64,000 bases of DNA from Gemmatimonadales bacterium (GCA_025934955.1 JAICWE010000011.1:1-64000), one strand, 5' to 3'; shown: positions 17,746-31,952, counted from the stretch's first letter. The notes: generated by a model not told the origin, from the sequence alone. Translations and numbers: made by a program.

Positions 17746-18315
17746 TCAGCTTCCGAGCGCCTCCGCGTAGCTCAGTCCCTGCGCCATGCGCTCGTAGATG
17801 GCTGCGAGCGTTTCCGGCGCGCCGACCAGGAAGCGGCAGCGCACGTCGCTCCGGCTGCGGCACTCCACCTCCATCACCGCGGCGAGTCCGTCGGCGATGC
17901 GGCCGAAGACGTCGGCGAGCAGCCCGCACGAGAGGTGGCACGACGGGAACTCGCTGCCGCCCTCGTCGCCGGCTTCCGCCCAATTGCTGCTGTCGAGCGC
18001 GAGCACGGCGGAGCCGAGCTGGCGCACCGTCAGCCGACCCCAGCCCAGCTCGGCGAAGAATCGCGACACCGCCTCGCCGAGATACCGCGCGTCGAGTTCG
18101 GCCGGCCGCTCGACGCCGTACTCCTCGCGGCACCACGCGACCAGCGCCTGGTACACCTCGTCACCGCCGGCAAAGCCGGCTTCCTGGAGCATGCTCGCGA
18201 CGTGCGGTGCGGCGTCGCGCTCCAGGGAAGCGCGCAGCTGCAGGAGGGCGCGCCGGCCGATGCCGACGCAGTGCCGGTCGGGCTGGAACGCGGGGGTGCT
18301 CGCGGACGTGGTCAT
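17746..18315 (-). CDS. V4R-like small-molecule sensor protein
   Basis: 189 residues. The C-terminal half (CHLSCGLLADVFGRIADGLAAVMEVECRSRSDVRCRF) resembles the V4R (4-vinyl reductase) ligand-binding domain, with conserved cysteines at the SCG and VECRSR...CRF positions. V4R domains bind small hydrophobic molecules in regulators and in chlorophyll biosynthesis. No DNA-binding domain is seen. It is convergent with the DUF4097 gene (23 bases apart) and follows ligA on the minus strand. Confidence 0.65.
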   Translation of the reverse strand: MTTSASTPAFQPDRHCVGIGRRALLQLRASLERDAAPHVASMLQEAGFAGGDEVYQALVAWCREEYGVERPAELDARYLGEAVSRFFAELGWGRLTVRQLGSAVLALDSSNWAEAGDEGGSEFPSCHLSCGLLADVFGRIADGLAAVMEVECRSRSDVRCRFLVGAPETLAAIYERMAQGLSYAEALGS

Positions 18316-18345
18316 CGGAGTGCCGGTGTTGAAGGGTGAGAGAGT

Positions 18346-21149
<2,804 letters not shown>

Positions 21150-21220
21150 GGGCCGGTCCGCGGGGAAAGGGGATAGCCCAAGATAGCGGAGACGCCGGGC
21201 GCCGGGAACGGTGCCGACCG

Positions 21221-21250
21221 TCAAGGAGCGCGACATGTCGTGGTCCTTGA
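21221..21250. promoter_or_regulatory. 30-bp imperfect palindrome, candidate operator
   Basis: TCAAGGA-gcg-CGACATGTCG-tgg-TCCTTGA: perfect 7-bp outer arms around a perfect 10-bp palindromic core. Only two symmetric position pairs mismatch. Its right arm overlaps the -35 element (TTGACG, 21247-21252) of the YtxH promoter. The position fits a dimeric or tetrameric repressor site. Confidence 0.6.
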
Positions 21251-21277
21251 CGCGCGGCCGGCCGGCCGGGGTAGCTT
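21247..21277 (+). promoter_or_regulatory. promoter of the YtxH-family gene
   Basis: TTGACG (21247-21252) and TAGCTT (21272-21277), separated by 19 bases, which is longer than ideal. The start would be about 21284, leaving a leader of about 30 bases with AGGAGG before the ATG at 21313. Confidence 0.5.
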
Positions 21278-21312
21278 GCAGGGCGCACCGGCAGGTCTCA
21301 CCAGGAGGAGCG

Positions 21313-21609
21313 ATGGACGAGGAACAGAGCGAGCGACGGCAGGCGGAAGAGGAAGTGGCGGAACGGGGGGGCAGCGCGGGCAGCTTCGTCGCCGGCGTGG
21401 TGTTCGGTGCGCTGCTCGGCGCCGGAATCGCTCTGCTCGTTGCGCCCGACCGCGGCGACAAGACGCGGCGCCGGCTCGGACGCGGCCTGCGGCGGCTGCG
21501 GGACGAGGCGCGTGACGGTCTCGACGACGTGTCGCGCGAGGCGCGGCGCGAACTGGCCCGGCGGCGGAAGACGCTCGAGCGGCTGCGCGATCGGGTCACT
21601 GACCGCTAG
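21313..21609 (+). CDS. YtxH/GvpT-like stress-associated membrane protein
   Basis: 98 residues. Strong AGGAGG ribosome site. An acidic N-terminus is followed by one transmembrane helix with small residues (AGSFVAGVVFGALLGAGIALLVAPDRG) and a strongly basic amphipathic helix (RRRLGRGLRRLRDEARDGL). This is the YtxH layout (helix, then APxxGxxTR). YtxH-type proteins are general-stress-induced in Bacillus. Its TAG stop overlaps the TAG of the convergent TPR gene through a shared CTAG. Confidence 0.8.
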   Translation: MDEEQSERRQAEEEVAERGGSAGSFVAGVVFGALLGAGIALLVAPDRGDKTRRRLGRGLRRLRDEARDGLDDVSREARRELARRRKTLERLRDRVTDR

Positions 21610-22385
21610 CCGTCTTTCCTGTTCGCGATCCGGGCGAGCAGCCGCGCCGCATCGGCCTTGTAGGTCGGGTCGAGCACGTCGGCGACCGGCAGCTCCTCGA
21701 CCTTCTCGAGCTGGGCGCGCGCATCGCCGTACCGCTTGACGTCCGCGTACACCTCGGCGAGATCGAGGCGATGGTAGATGCGGCGCGGGTTCAGCTCGAC
21801 CGCCTTCTCCATGTTGCTCACCGCGCCCTGCCACGAAGCCTGATTGAAGATGCCCGCGCCGAGAAAGCTCTTCGCGAAGAAGCGGGTGATGCCGGAGAGC
21901 CGCATGATCTCCGCGTTCCATCGGCCGAGCACGTGATAGGCGCCGTCGTGATCGGGATTGAGCTCGATGGCGCGGAGCGCTTCGGCGCGGATCTCGGCGG
22001 CGCGCCTCACCCGCTCCTTCTTCCCCTTGGTGAGCGACGCACGGCCGATCGCCTGCGCCAGCACGAAATGGCCTTCGGCATCGCCCGGATCGGCCGCGAC
22101 GGCGCGGCGTGCGAGCAGTTCCGCTCGCGCGTACAGCGAGTCGCGCGACGGACTTTTCACCGAGTCGGGGGTCTGCTTGCCGATATTGATCAGCGCGATG
22201 GCGGCCCGCCAGTTGGCCTCGTAGTCGGTGGAGTCAGCGGCGAGCGCCGCCTCGTAACGGCTGAGCGCGGTCGCCGGCTCGAGCGCGTCGCGCGCGTGGC
22301 TCGTATCGCTCTGCGCCGCGAGGGGAGACGTCGCGGCCGAGAGACCGAGCGCGAGACTGACTACCGTGAGGCGAGCGATCCGCAT
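21606..22385 (-). CDS. exported TPR protein
   Basis: 259 residues from the ATG at 22385, with signal peptide RIARLTVVSLALGLSAATSPLAAQ. TPR-like units follow (ATALSRYEAALAADSTDYEANWRAAIALINIG; AVAADPGDAEGHFVLAQAIGRA; IELNPDHDGAYHVLGRWNAEI; AVELNPRRIYHRLDLAEVY). The arrangement resembles proteins related to eukaryotic regulator of microtubule dynamics (RMD). That likeness is from memory and says nothing about function here. Probably periplasmic. Confidence 0.75.
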   Translation of the reverse strand: MRIARLTVVSLALGLSAATSPLAAQSDTSHARDALEPATALSRYEAALAADSTDYEANWRAAIALINIGKQTPDSVKSPSRDSLYARAELLARRAVAADPGDAEGHFVLAQAIGRASLTKGKKERVRRAAEIRAEALRAIELNPDHDGAYHVLGRWNAEIMRLSGITRFFAKSFLGAGIFNQASWQGAVSNMEKAVELNPRRIYHRLDLAEVYADVKRYGDARAQLEKVEELPVADVLDPTYKADAARLLARIANRKDG

Positions 22386-22431
22386 GGGTGAGCTCCCGAT
22401 TACCGGCGGCCCGGTGCACAAGGCGGCGTGA

Positions 22432-23751
22432 ATGGTCGTGGCGAGACTGATCGAGCGCAAGCGCGACGGCGGCACCCTGAGCCCGGAGGAGTGGGCCGAG
22501 CTGCTCGACGGCTACGTCGCCGGCCGCGTGCCCGACTACCAGATGGCCGCGCTCCTCATGGCCATCATGTGGCGCGGCCTTCGGCCCGAGGAGCTCGCCG
22601 CCCTCACCGACGGCATGCTTGCCTCCGGCGACCGGCTGCGGCTCGACGGCATCGCGGCGCCCAAGGTGGACAAGCACTCCACCGGCGGCGTGGGCGACAA
22701 GACGTCGCTGCTGCTCGCGCCGCTCGTCGCAAGCTGTGGGGTGCCGGTGCCGATGATGTCGGGCCGCGGGCTGGGGCACACCGGCGGGACGCTCGACAAG
22801 CTCGAGGCGATTCCCGGCTTCCGCACCGATCTCTCGCTTCGCGACGCGGAGGCGCAGGTGGCGCGCATCGGCTGCGTCATGATCGGCCAGACGCCCGAGA
22901 TCGCGCCGGCCGACAAGCGGCTCTACGCGTTGCGCGACGTCACCGGCACCGTCGAATCCATTCCCCTCATCTGCGCCAGCATCATGTCGAAGAAGCTCGC
23001 CGAGGACCTCGACGCGCTGGTGCTCGACGTGAAGACCGGGAGCGGCGCCTTTCTTCCCGAGCTGGACCGCGCCACCGAACTGGCGGAGACGATGATCGCC
23101 ACCGGCGAGGCACGCGGCTGCCGCACCGTCGCGCTGCTCACGGCAATGGACCGACCGCTCGGTCACGCCTGCGGCAACGCGCTGGAGGTGGAGGAGGCGA
23201 TCGCCGGTCTTCGCGGCGAGGGTCCGGCGGATCTGATGGAGGTGACGCTGGCGTTGGCGGACGAGATGCTGCTGGCGGCGCGCGCGGTGCCTGACGTCGG
23301 CGCCGCGCGGGAGCTGCTGCACGCTGCGATCGCCAGCGGCCGCGCGCTGGAGCGGCTGCGACAACTCGTCGACGCCCAGGGCGGCAATCCCGCGATCGTG
23401 GACGATCCCGGCGCCTTGCCCCAGGCCCCGGAGAGCGCGGTGTACGAGGCACCGGCCGCCGGCGTCGTGAGCCGGGTCGAGCCGCGCCGCATCGGCCAGG
23501 CGATCATCGAGCTCGGCGGCGGGCGCCGCACCACCGATGATGTGATCGATCCCGCCGTGGGCTTCGCGATCACCGCGAAGCCCGGAGAGGTGGTCGAGCG
23601 TGGCCAGCCCCTCGCCACGGTTCACGCGCGCGATGCCGCCGGTGTCGCGGTCGGGCTGCGCGCGTTGGCCGAGGCGATTACGATCGGCGAGTCGGCCGCG
23701 CCGCTGCCGCTCGTCGTCCGGCGGCTCGCCCGCGAGACCGCCAGCTGCTGA
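22432..23751 (+). CDS. pyrimidine-nucleoside / thymidine phosphorylase
   Basis: 439 residues. Phosphorolysis of thymidine or uridine in nucleoside salvage. The signature is DKHSTGGVGDKTSLLLAPLVASCG, followed by MMSGRGLGHTGGTLDKLEAIPGF and KTGSGAFLPE. The C-terminal domain (ASGRALERLRQLVDAQGGNP, ending before TASC) is complete, and the length matches the family (about 435). Class could be Pdp or DeoA. Divergent from the exported TPR gene and convergent with gyrB. Confidence 0.92.
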   Translation: MVVARLIERKRDGGTLSPEEWAELLDGYVAGRVPDYQMAALLMAIMWRGLRPEELAALTDGMLASGDRLRLDGIAAPKVDKHSTGGVGDKTSLLLAPLVASCGVPVPMMSGRGLGHTGGTLDKLEAIPGFRTDLSLRDAEAQVARIGCVMIGQTPEIAPADKRLYALRDVTGTVESIPLICASIMSKKLAEDLDALVLDVKTGSGAFLPELDRATELAETMIATGEARGCRTVALLTAMDRPLGHACGNALEVEEAIAGLRGEGPADLMEVTLALADEMLLAARAVPDVGAARELLHAAIASGRALERLRQLVDAQGGNPAIVDDPGALPQAPESAVYEAPAAGVVSRVEPRRIGQAIIELGGGRRTTDDVIDPAVGFAITAKPGEVVERGQPLATVHARDAAGVAVGLRALAEAITIGESAAPLPLVVRRLARETASC

Positions 23752-23826
23752 CGTGGCGTCGGCCGACGCGGGCGACTCGGCGCTACGTGCTGCGATCGGT
23801 CGTCATCGCTTGTCCCCGCACCGGCC

Positions 23827-26122
<2,296 letters not shown>

Positions 26123-26126
<4 letters not shown>

Positions 26127-27202
26127 CGCACCACGCCTCCGTCCACGGTCCACACCTCGAGGTCCAGGTTCTCCGGCAGCTCGTCCCGCCGCGGCGCCGT
26201 GAGGAATACCTGCCGTCCCGTCAGGAGCCGCTCCGCCAGACGCCGCTGCCGCTCCCGGTCCAGTTCGGCGAAGACGTCGTCGAGCAGGAGCGCCGGCTCG
26301 AAGCCGCAGGCATCGCGCAGCGTCGCGAGCTCGATCAGCTTGAGCGCCACGGCGCCGCTCCGCTGCTGGCCGGTCGAGCCGTAGGGCCGGAGCGCCCGGC
26401 CGCCGATCGCCAGCGCGACGTCGTCGCGGTGCGGCCCGACCGTCGTGGTGCGCCTCGCCTCATCGGCGGCGCGCGCCTCGTGCAGCACGGGGCCCCACGC
26501 ATCCGCGTCCGCCAGCTCGCTCCGGCCGCGATAGGTCAACTCCCCCTCGCCCAGCTCGTCGATGGATGCGAGCGCGTCGCGGAACGCCGAAGCGGCGCCA
26601 TCACTCCACGCGATGCGGCCGCGCACCACCCGTGCGCCCGCCGTCGCGAGCGGCGGATCGAACGCCTGCGCCAGCTCGGGCCGTCCCTGGCGGAGCGCGC
26701 TGTTCCGCTGAGCCAGCGCCGCCCGGTAGCGCGTGAGCGCCACGAGGTATCCGCGGTCGGCCAGCGAGAGCATTCGGTCGAGGTATTGCCGCCGCTCGAC
26801 CGCCGAGCCGGCCGCCAGGCCGACGTCGCTCGGCAGGAACGCCACTGCCACCCAGTGGCCGATCGCATCCGCCGTGCGGTCCACATCGGCGCCGTCCACC
26901 GCAATCCGCTTGCGGCGCGTGCTCGCCTGGAAGCCGACCGCCACCGCGTGTGCCCGCCGGTCGGGCCCGTCGCCGCCGGCGACCCGCACCTCGACCTGAA
27001 ACCCCGGTCCGCCCAGCCGCCCGGCTTCGGCGTCGCTCGCCGCGCGCAGCGAGCGGCCGAGCACCGGGTAGTAGAGCGCCTCGAGGAAGTTCGTCTTGCC
27101 CTGGCCGTTTCGGCCGAGCAGCGCCGCCCCGGCCGAGGGCAACTCGCGGTCGAGGTCGGCCAGATTGCGGAAGCCGCGAACCGTCAGCCGCTCGGCGCGC
27201 AC
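26123..27202 (-). CDS. recF: DNA replication and repair protein RecF
   Basis: 359 residues starting at GTG. Walker A is LLGRNGQGKTNFLEALYYP, the signature region is TGQQRSGAVALKLIEL and Walker B ALLLDDVFAELDRERQRRL. RecF loads RecA at gaps with RecO and RecR. The usual dnaA-dnaN partners are absent; a short lipoprotein gene precedes it with a one-base overlap. Confidence 0.95.
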
Positions 27203-27624
27203 TAGCGGACGTCTATGACCCGATACGCCGTGTCACCACGGTTGCCGAGATGGTCCACACCGAAGACCAGGAAGGTGAGCTTCTGCCCCGTCAGTCCGCC
27301 GGTCCTCACCGGGATGCTGAACGTCACGGTGTCCTGCGATCCCACGAAGGGCGGGAACAGCTCGGAGGAGCCCGCGACCTGGAAGTAGACCGAGTCGACG
27401 CCGTCTCCGTCGACCGTCATGCCCACCATGCTCACCAGCGGACCCGCGGTGACCACCGTGTCGACGGTCGGGCCGATGATCTGGGAATGCGGCCCGACGC
27501 GATCACTGGGCTCCTGGAACGTGGGCCGCTCGCGGTCGGTACAGGCGCCCAGTATCGCGAGCGCGGCCACCCAGAGCGCGGCTCCGGTGATCCACTGTCT
27601 GCGTTCGCTGGCCGGCTCTGACAT
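27202..27624 (-). CDS. lipoprotein with Ig-like fold, unknown function
   Basis: 140 residues. A lipoprotein signal with a good lipobox (ALWVAALAILGACTD) is followed by about 110 residues of beta-rich sequence (VSMVGMTVDGDGVDSVYFQVAGSS, then LTFLVFGVDHLGNRGDTAY) like a small Ig-type domain. It is the first gene ahead of recF-dciA-gyrB, an odd partner for DNA-metabolism genes. I do not recognise a family. Confidence 0.7.
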   Translation of the reverse strand: MSEPASERRQWITGAALWVAALAILGACTDRERPTFQEPSDRVGPHSQIIGPTVDTVVTAGPLVSMVGMTVDGDGVDSVYFQVAGSSELFPPFVGSQDTVTFSIPVRTGGLTGQKLTFLVFGVDHLGNRGDTAYRVIDVR

Positions 27625-27664
27625 CGCGGAAAAATAGCCGGTGTGAGAGGGGAATTGGAGGGTG

Positions 27665-28447
27665 CTACCGCCCCGAAAATCCGGGCTTGCGCCGCTCCAG
27701 AAAGGCGCTCGTGCCCTCCCGCATGTCGGCCGTCGCGGAGAGCAGGCCGAAGTGGCCGGCCTCGAGCAGGAGCGCCTCGTCCACCGTCATATCGAGGCCG
27801 GCCTCCACGGCTTCGAGCACGAGCCGCACGGCGAGCGGGCCCTGCGCCAGGATCACGCGGAGCAGCTCCTCCGCTTCCGCCAGCAGCCGTTCCGCCGGGA
27901 CGACGCGGTTGACGAGCCCGATGCGATGGGCTTCCGCCGCGCCGATCATCGCGCCGGTGAGGAGCAGCTCGAGCGCGCGGCCTTTGCCGACGAGGCGCGG
28001 CAGCCGCACGGTGCCGCCGTAGCCGGGTCCGAGTCCCAGCTTCACCTCCGGCTGCCCGAACGTCGCGCCCTCGCTCGCCACGCGGAGGTGGCACGCCATC
28101 GCCAGCTCGCAGCCACCGCCGAGAGCGAAGCCGTTGACCGCCGCGATCACCGGTTTGCCGCAGCGCTCGAGCCGGCGGAAGACGAGCTGTCCGGCCTGCG
28201 CGCGCGCCTTGCCCTCCAGCGGCGTCTGCGCGGCGAGCTCGGCGATGTCGGCACCGGCGACGAACGCCTTCGGGCCCGCGCCGGTCACGACGACGCCGCG
28301 AATCGTCGCATCCTGCTCGATGCGGGTCACCGCCTCGCCCAGTTCGTGGATGACCATGGCATCGAGCGCGTTCAGCTTGTCGGGACGGTTGACCGTGAGG
28401 CGGGCGATTCCGTCGGTCACGTCGAGCAGGAGCGTGGTGAGCGGCAT
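27665..28447 (-). CDS. enoyl-CoA hydratase/isomerase family protein
   Basis: 260 residues. Crotonase fold with oxyanion-hole segments (GAGPKAFVAGADIAELAA and NGFALGGGCELAMACHLRVASEGATFGQPEVKLGLGPGYGGT). The two catalytic Glu positions of hydratases appear present (E in GGGCELAM; E in FGQPEVKLGL). Likely fatty-acid beta-oxidation; no partner dehydrogenase is adjacent. Divergent from the next gene across 149 bases. Confidence 0.9.
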   Translation of the reverse strand: MPLTTLLLDVTDGIARLTVNRPDKLNALDAMVIHELGEAVTRIEQDATIRGVVVTGAGPKAFVAGADIAELAAQTPLEGKARAQAGQLVFRRLERCGKPVIAAVNGFALGGGCELAMACHLRVASEGATFGQPEVKLGLGPGYGGTVRLPRLVGKGRALELLLTGAMIGAAEAHRIGLVNRVVPAERLLAEAEELLRVILAQGPLAVRLVLEAVEAGLDMTVDEALLLEAGHFGLLSATADMREGTSAFLERRKPGFSGR

Positions 28448-28596
28448 GCCCGAAGATAATCGGCCCGGATCGCGGCGCCCTGGCGTTGCGCCGCCACCCC
28501 GAATCCTCTATCGTGGCCGCATCCACCGTGTGACCACCGCCACCGCGGCCCGGGGGAAGGGCTCCCGCCGGCCGGCGTTCATCTTCGGGAGGTCCC

Positions 28597-28953
28597 GTGA
28601 CCGCAATGGATCTCGCGCAGGAAGTCGCGCAGCTCCGGCTCATGCTGACCGGGGTGGAGGGCGTGCTCGCGTCGCCTAACGCGGCGCCGCGCGCGCTCGA
28701 GGACTTCAAGAGCATGGTGGACGACGTGCGCACCCGCGTCTGGGCCGTGCTTTCGGCCCAGAACGCGGAGAATCCCAGGGCGTTCAGCGCGCACTTCCGC
28801 CTGCGCCGAATCCGGGAGACCACCGAGGCGCTCGCCGCCGACCTTCGCGCCGGCGTGCTGCCGGCGACCGACCCCGAGTGCGCCGGCATCGTCGCCGCCA
28901 TGCGCGCCGCGCTCGTCGAGCTCGAGGGGCGCTCCGCCGGCGCCGCGCCCTAG
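28597..28953 (+). CDS. hypothetical helical protein
   Basis: 118 residues, start GTG with GGGAGG four bases upstream. Almost entirely alpha-helical by composition (DLAQEVAQLRLMLTGVEGVL; ALEDFKSMVDDVRTRVWAVLSAQ; RLRRIRETTEALAADL). No signal peptide or membrane segment. I do not recognise the family. Located 36 bases before mtnA and probably transcribed with or through it. A GCCTAACG octamer lies in codons for Ser-Pro-Asn-Ala. Confidence 0.6.
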   Translation: MTAMDLAQEVAQLRLMLTGVEGVLASPNAAPRALEDFKSMVDDVRTRVWAVLSAQNAENPRAFSAHFRLRRIRETTEALAADLRAGVLPATDPECAGIVAAMRAALVELEGRSAGAAP

Positions 28954-28989
28954 TCCGCCCCGGCGCGCATCGCGGATAGCTTCGTTCGC

Positions 28990-30030
28990 ATGACTCTCCC
29001 TCGACCGATCCAGTGGACCGGCACCGGCGCCGTGCGTCTGCTGGACCAGACCGCCCTTCCCGACGACGAGCGCTATCTCGACATCACCACGGTCGCGGCC
29101 ATGCGGGAGGCGATCGCGTCCCTGCGGGTACGGGGCGCACCGCTCATCGGCATCGCGGCGGCCATCGGGGTGACGCTGGCGCCGGCGGGCGGCGCGGGGT
29201 CCACGCTCGAGAACGTGCGGGCCGCGTGCGACGAGCTCGACGCCGCCCGCCCGACCGCGGTGAACCTTCGCTGGGCGCTCGACCGGATGCGGCGTTGCGC
29301 CGAGGTTGCCGCGGCCGGAGATGAACCGATGGCGCCGGCGCTCCGCGCCGAAGCGCAGGCGATCTGGGACGACGACCGCGCCATGTGCGACCGGATCGGC
29401 GAGGCCGGCGCCGGGTTGATCGCCGACGGTGACGTCGTGCTCACCCACTGCAACGCCGGTGCGCTCGCGACCGGCGGCATCGGGACGGCGCTTGCGCCGG
29501 TGTACCTCACTCATCGGCGCGGCCGGCGCGTCACCGTCGTGGTCGACGAGACGCGGCCGTTGCTCCAGGGAAGCCGCCTCACCGCCTGGGAGCTCGGCCG
29601 CGCCGGCATTCCGTACACCGTCATCGCCGACGGGATGGCCGCCGCGCGCCTGCGGCTCGGCGACGTGCGCTGCGTACTCGTCGGTGCCGCTCGGATCGCG
29701 ACCAACGGCGACGTCGCCAACAAGATCGGCACCTACGGGCTGGCGCTCGCCGCCCGGGCGCACGGCGTGCCGTTCTACGTCGCGGCCCCGCGCTCCACCG
29801 TCGATTTCGCCGCCGCCGACGGCGGCGCGATCCCGATCGAGCAGCGGGCGGCGGGCGAGGTCCGGGGCTTCCGCGGCGCGGTGTCGACGCCGGCCGGTGC
29901 CGAGGTCTGGAACCCCGCATTCGACGTCACGCCCGCCGAGCTGGTCACCGGCTATCTCACCGACGCCGGGCTGCTGGCGGCGCGCGAGCTCGGCCGCCTC
30001 GCGCCGTTGCCGGAGCTCGCGGTCCGGTGA
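28990..30030 (+). CDS. mtnA: S-methyl-5-thioribose-1-phosphate isomerase
   Basis: 346 residues; methionine salvage, converts 5-methylthioribose-1-phosphate to the ribulose form. Motifs: RGAPLIGIAAAIGV, LTHCNAGALATGGIGTALAP (catalytic Cys), VVVDETRPLLQGSRLTAWEL and GAARIATNGDVANKIGTYGLA (catalytic Asp). No other mtn gene is nearby. A TAGCTT hexamer ends seven bases before the ATG, so the transcript could be leaderless. Overlaps glpK as GTGA. Confidence 0.94.
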   Translation: MTLPRPIQWTGTGAVRLLDQTALPDDERYLDITTVAAMREAIASLRVRGAPLIGIAAAIGVTLAPAGGAGSTLENVRAACDELDAARPTAVNLRWALDRMRRCAEVAAAGDEPMAPALRAEAQAIWDDDRAMCDRIGEAGAGLIADGDVVLTHCNAGALATGGIGTALAPVYLTHRRGRRVTVVVDETRPLLQGSRLTAWELGRAGIPYTVIADGMAAARLRLGDVRCVLVGAARIATNGDVANKIGTYGLALAARAHGVPFYVAAPRSTVDFAAADGGAIPIEQRAAGEVRGFRGAVSTPAGAEVWNPAFDVTPAELVTGYLTDAGLLAARELGRLAPLPELAVR

Positions 30031-31538
30031 GCAGCGTTCTCGCGCTCGACCAGGGCACCACCGGCAGCACCGCACTGGTCATCCATCAGGACGGACGCGT
30101 GCTCGGCCGCGGCTATCGGGAAGTTCGGCAACATTTCCCGCAGCCGGGATGGGTGGAGCACGATCCCGAGGATCTCTTCGCCGGCTCGCTCGCCGCGATG
30201 CGCGAGGCGCTGGCTCAGGCGGGGGAGCGGCCGGTCGGCCTGGGCATTACGAACCAGCGCGAGACGGTCGTGCTGTGGGACCGCCGCACGCTGGCCGCGG
30301 TCGCACCGGCGATCGTCTGGCAGGACCGCCGCACCAGCGAGCGCTGCCGCGAGCTCAAGGCGAGCGGCGCCGAAGCGATGCTGCGGGCCCGCACCGGGCT
30401 CCTCGCCGACCCCTACTTCTCGGCGACCAAGCTCGAGTGGCTGCTGCGCGATCCGGTGCTCCGCCGTCGCGCCGACCGTGGCGAGCTGGCGGCGGGCACC
30501 GTCGAGAGCTGGATCGTCGCGCGACTGAGCGGAGGCGCGGCGCACGTGTCCGACCACACCAACGCCTCCCGCACGCTGCTCTATGACCTCGCGGCCCGCG
30601 GCTGGGATGACGAGCTGCTCGCATTGTTCGGGGTGTCCCGACAGCTGCTGCCGCGGATCGTGCCGAGCGCCGGCGTGGTCGCGGAAGCTCAGGCGGAGCA
30701 CCTCGGCTTCACCCTCCCGATCGCGGGGCTCGCCGGCGATCAGCAGGCAGCGCTCTTCGGCCACGGCTGCGTCGAGCCGGGTGCGGCGAAGAACACCTAC
30801 GGGACCGGCGCCTTTCTCCTGCTCTATACCGGCGACGCGCCGCCCGCGCCACCGGATGGGCTGCTCGCCACCGCGGCGTGCGGCCCGCGCGGCGCGCTGG
30901 GCTACGCGCTCGAGGGCAGCGTGTTCATCGCCGGCGCCGCGATCCAGTGGCTGCGTGACGGACTCGGCTTGCTCGACACCGCCGCCGGGAGCGAGGCGCT
31001 GGCGCGGAGCATCCCGGACACGGGCGGTGTGACATTCATCCCGGCGTTCGCCGGATTGGGAACGCCACATTGGGAGCCGGAGGCGCGGGGCACGATCACC
31101 GGGCTCACCCGCGGCACCGGCCGCGCCCACCTGGTGCGGGCGGCGCTCGAGGCGATGGCCTTCGGCACCGCCGACCTGCTCGGGGCGATGTGCCGCGGCG
31201 CCGGCCTCGAGGTGGCGGCGCTCCGGGTGGATGGCGGCGCCAGCGCCAATGACTGGCTGATGCAGTTCCAGGCCGATCTGCTGGGCGTGCCGGTGGAGCG
31301 GCCGGGGCTGGTGGAGATGACGGCGTTAGGCACGGCGGCGCTGGCCGGCATCGCGCTCGGCGTGTGGGATGCGCCGGAAGGGCTTCGGGCCGCCGCGGGC
31401 GGCCACCGCTTCGAGCCGCGGATGTCCGCCGCCGAGCGCGCGCGCCGCGCAGCCGAGTGGAACCGCGCGGTCGGCGCCGCACTCGCGTGGGCCCGCGCAT
31501 ATATTGGAAACGATTCGCACCGCGAGGCGCACCCATGA
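30027..31538 (+). CDS. glpK: glycerol kinase
   Basis: 503 residues, FGGY family, GTG start overlapping mtnA. Motifs: LDQGTTGSTALVIHQDGR, ITNQRETVVLWDR, YGTGAFLLL and LRVDGGASANDWLMQFQADLLG. Phosphorylates glycerol to sn-glycerol-3-phosphate. No glpF or glpD is adjacent; it is set between mtnA and the ccm genes. Contains a TTA codon within CGTTAGGC. The last four bases overlap ccmE (ATGA). Confidence 0.94.
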   Translation: MSSVLALDQGTTGSTALVIHQDGRVLGRGYREVRQHFPQPGWVEHDPEDLFAGSLAAMREALAQAGERPVGLGITNQRETVVLWDRRTLAAVAPAIVWQDRRTSERCRELKASGAEAMLRARTGLLADPYFSATKLEWLLRDPVLRRRADRGELAAGTVESWIVARLSGGAAHVSDHTNASRTLLYDLAARGWDDELLALFGVSRQLLPRIVPSAGVVAEAQAEHLGFTLPIAGLAGDQQAALFGHGCVEPGAAKNTYGTGAFLLLYTGDAPPAPPDGLLATAACGPRGALGYALEGSVFIAGAAIQWLRDGLGLLDTAAGSEALARSIPDTGGVTFIPAFAGLGTPHWEPEARGTITGLTRGTGRAHLVRAALEAMAFGTADLLGAMCRGAGLEVAALRVDGGASANDWLMQFQADLLGVPVERPGLVEMTALGTAALAGIALGVWDAPEGLRAAAGGHRFEPRMSAAERARRAAEWNRAVGAALAWARAYIGNDSHREAHP

Positions 31539-31945
31539 AGGCGGGCAGGAAGTTCCTGATCGGAGCCACCCTCATCGTGGCCAGCGTCGGACTGCTGATC
31601 GCGCAGGGCGTGAAGCAGACCGGCGTCTATTTCCTCACGCCGACGGAGCTGGCCGCCAAGACGGCGGCGGATCCGACCTTCTACGATGTCGGCATGAAGG
31701 TCGGAGCCAAGGTGGTGCCCGGCTCGGTGCGGCGCGACCCGGGGAACCGCGAGATCGACTTCCGGGTTTCGGACGGGAAGCAGATCTATCCGGTGACCTA
31801 TCGCGGACTGGTCCCCGACACGTTCACCGACGCCAACGACATCGAAGTCGTGGTCGAAGGCCGCCTCGGCCGCGACGGCGTCATCCACGCCACCGACGTC
31901 CTCGCCAAGTGCGGGTCCCGCTACGAGGCGGTCCCGAAGGCCTGA
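31535..31945 (+). CDS. ccmE: cytochrome c maturation heme chaperone CcmE, Cys-type
   Basis: 136 residues. One N-terminal membrane anchor (GRKFLIGATLIVASVGLLIAQG), then an OB-fold domain (YFLTPTELAAKTA, VKV-like KVGAKVVPGSVRRD, VTYRGLVPDTF). The heme-binding site reads LAKCGSRYEA: CxxxY instead of HxxxY of the E. coli type. Cys-type CcmE proteins are known in archaea, Desulfovibrio and others. The protein carries heme covalently to CcmF, encoded next. Confidence 0.88.
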   Translation: MKAGRKFLIGATLIVASVGLLIAQGVKQTGVYFLTPTELAAKTAADPTFYDVGMKVGAKVVPGSVRRDPGNREIDFRVSDGKQIYPVTYRGLVPDTFTDANDIEVVVEGRLGRDGVIHATDVLAKCGSRYEAVPKA

Positions 31946-31952
31946 GTCTCCC

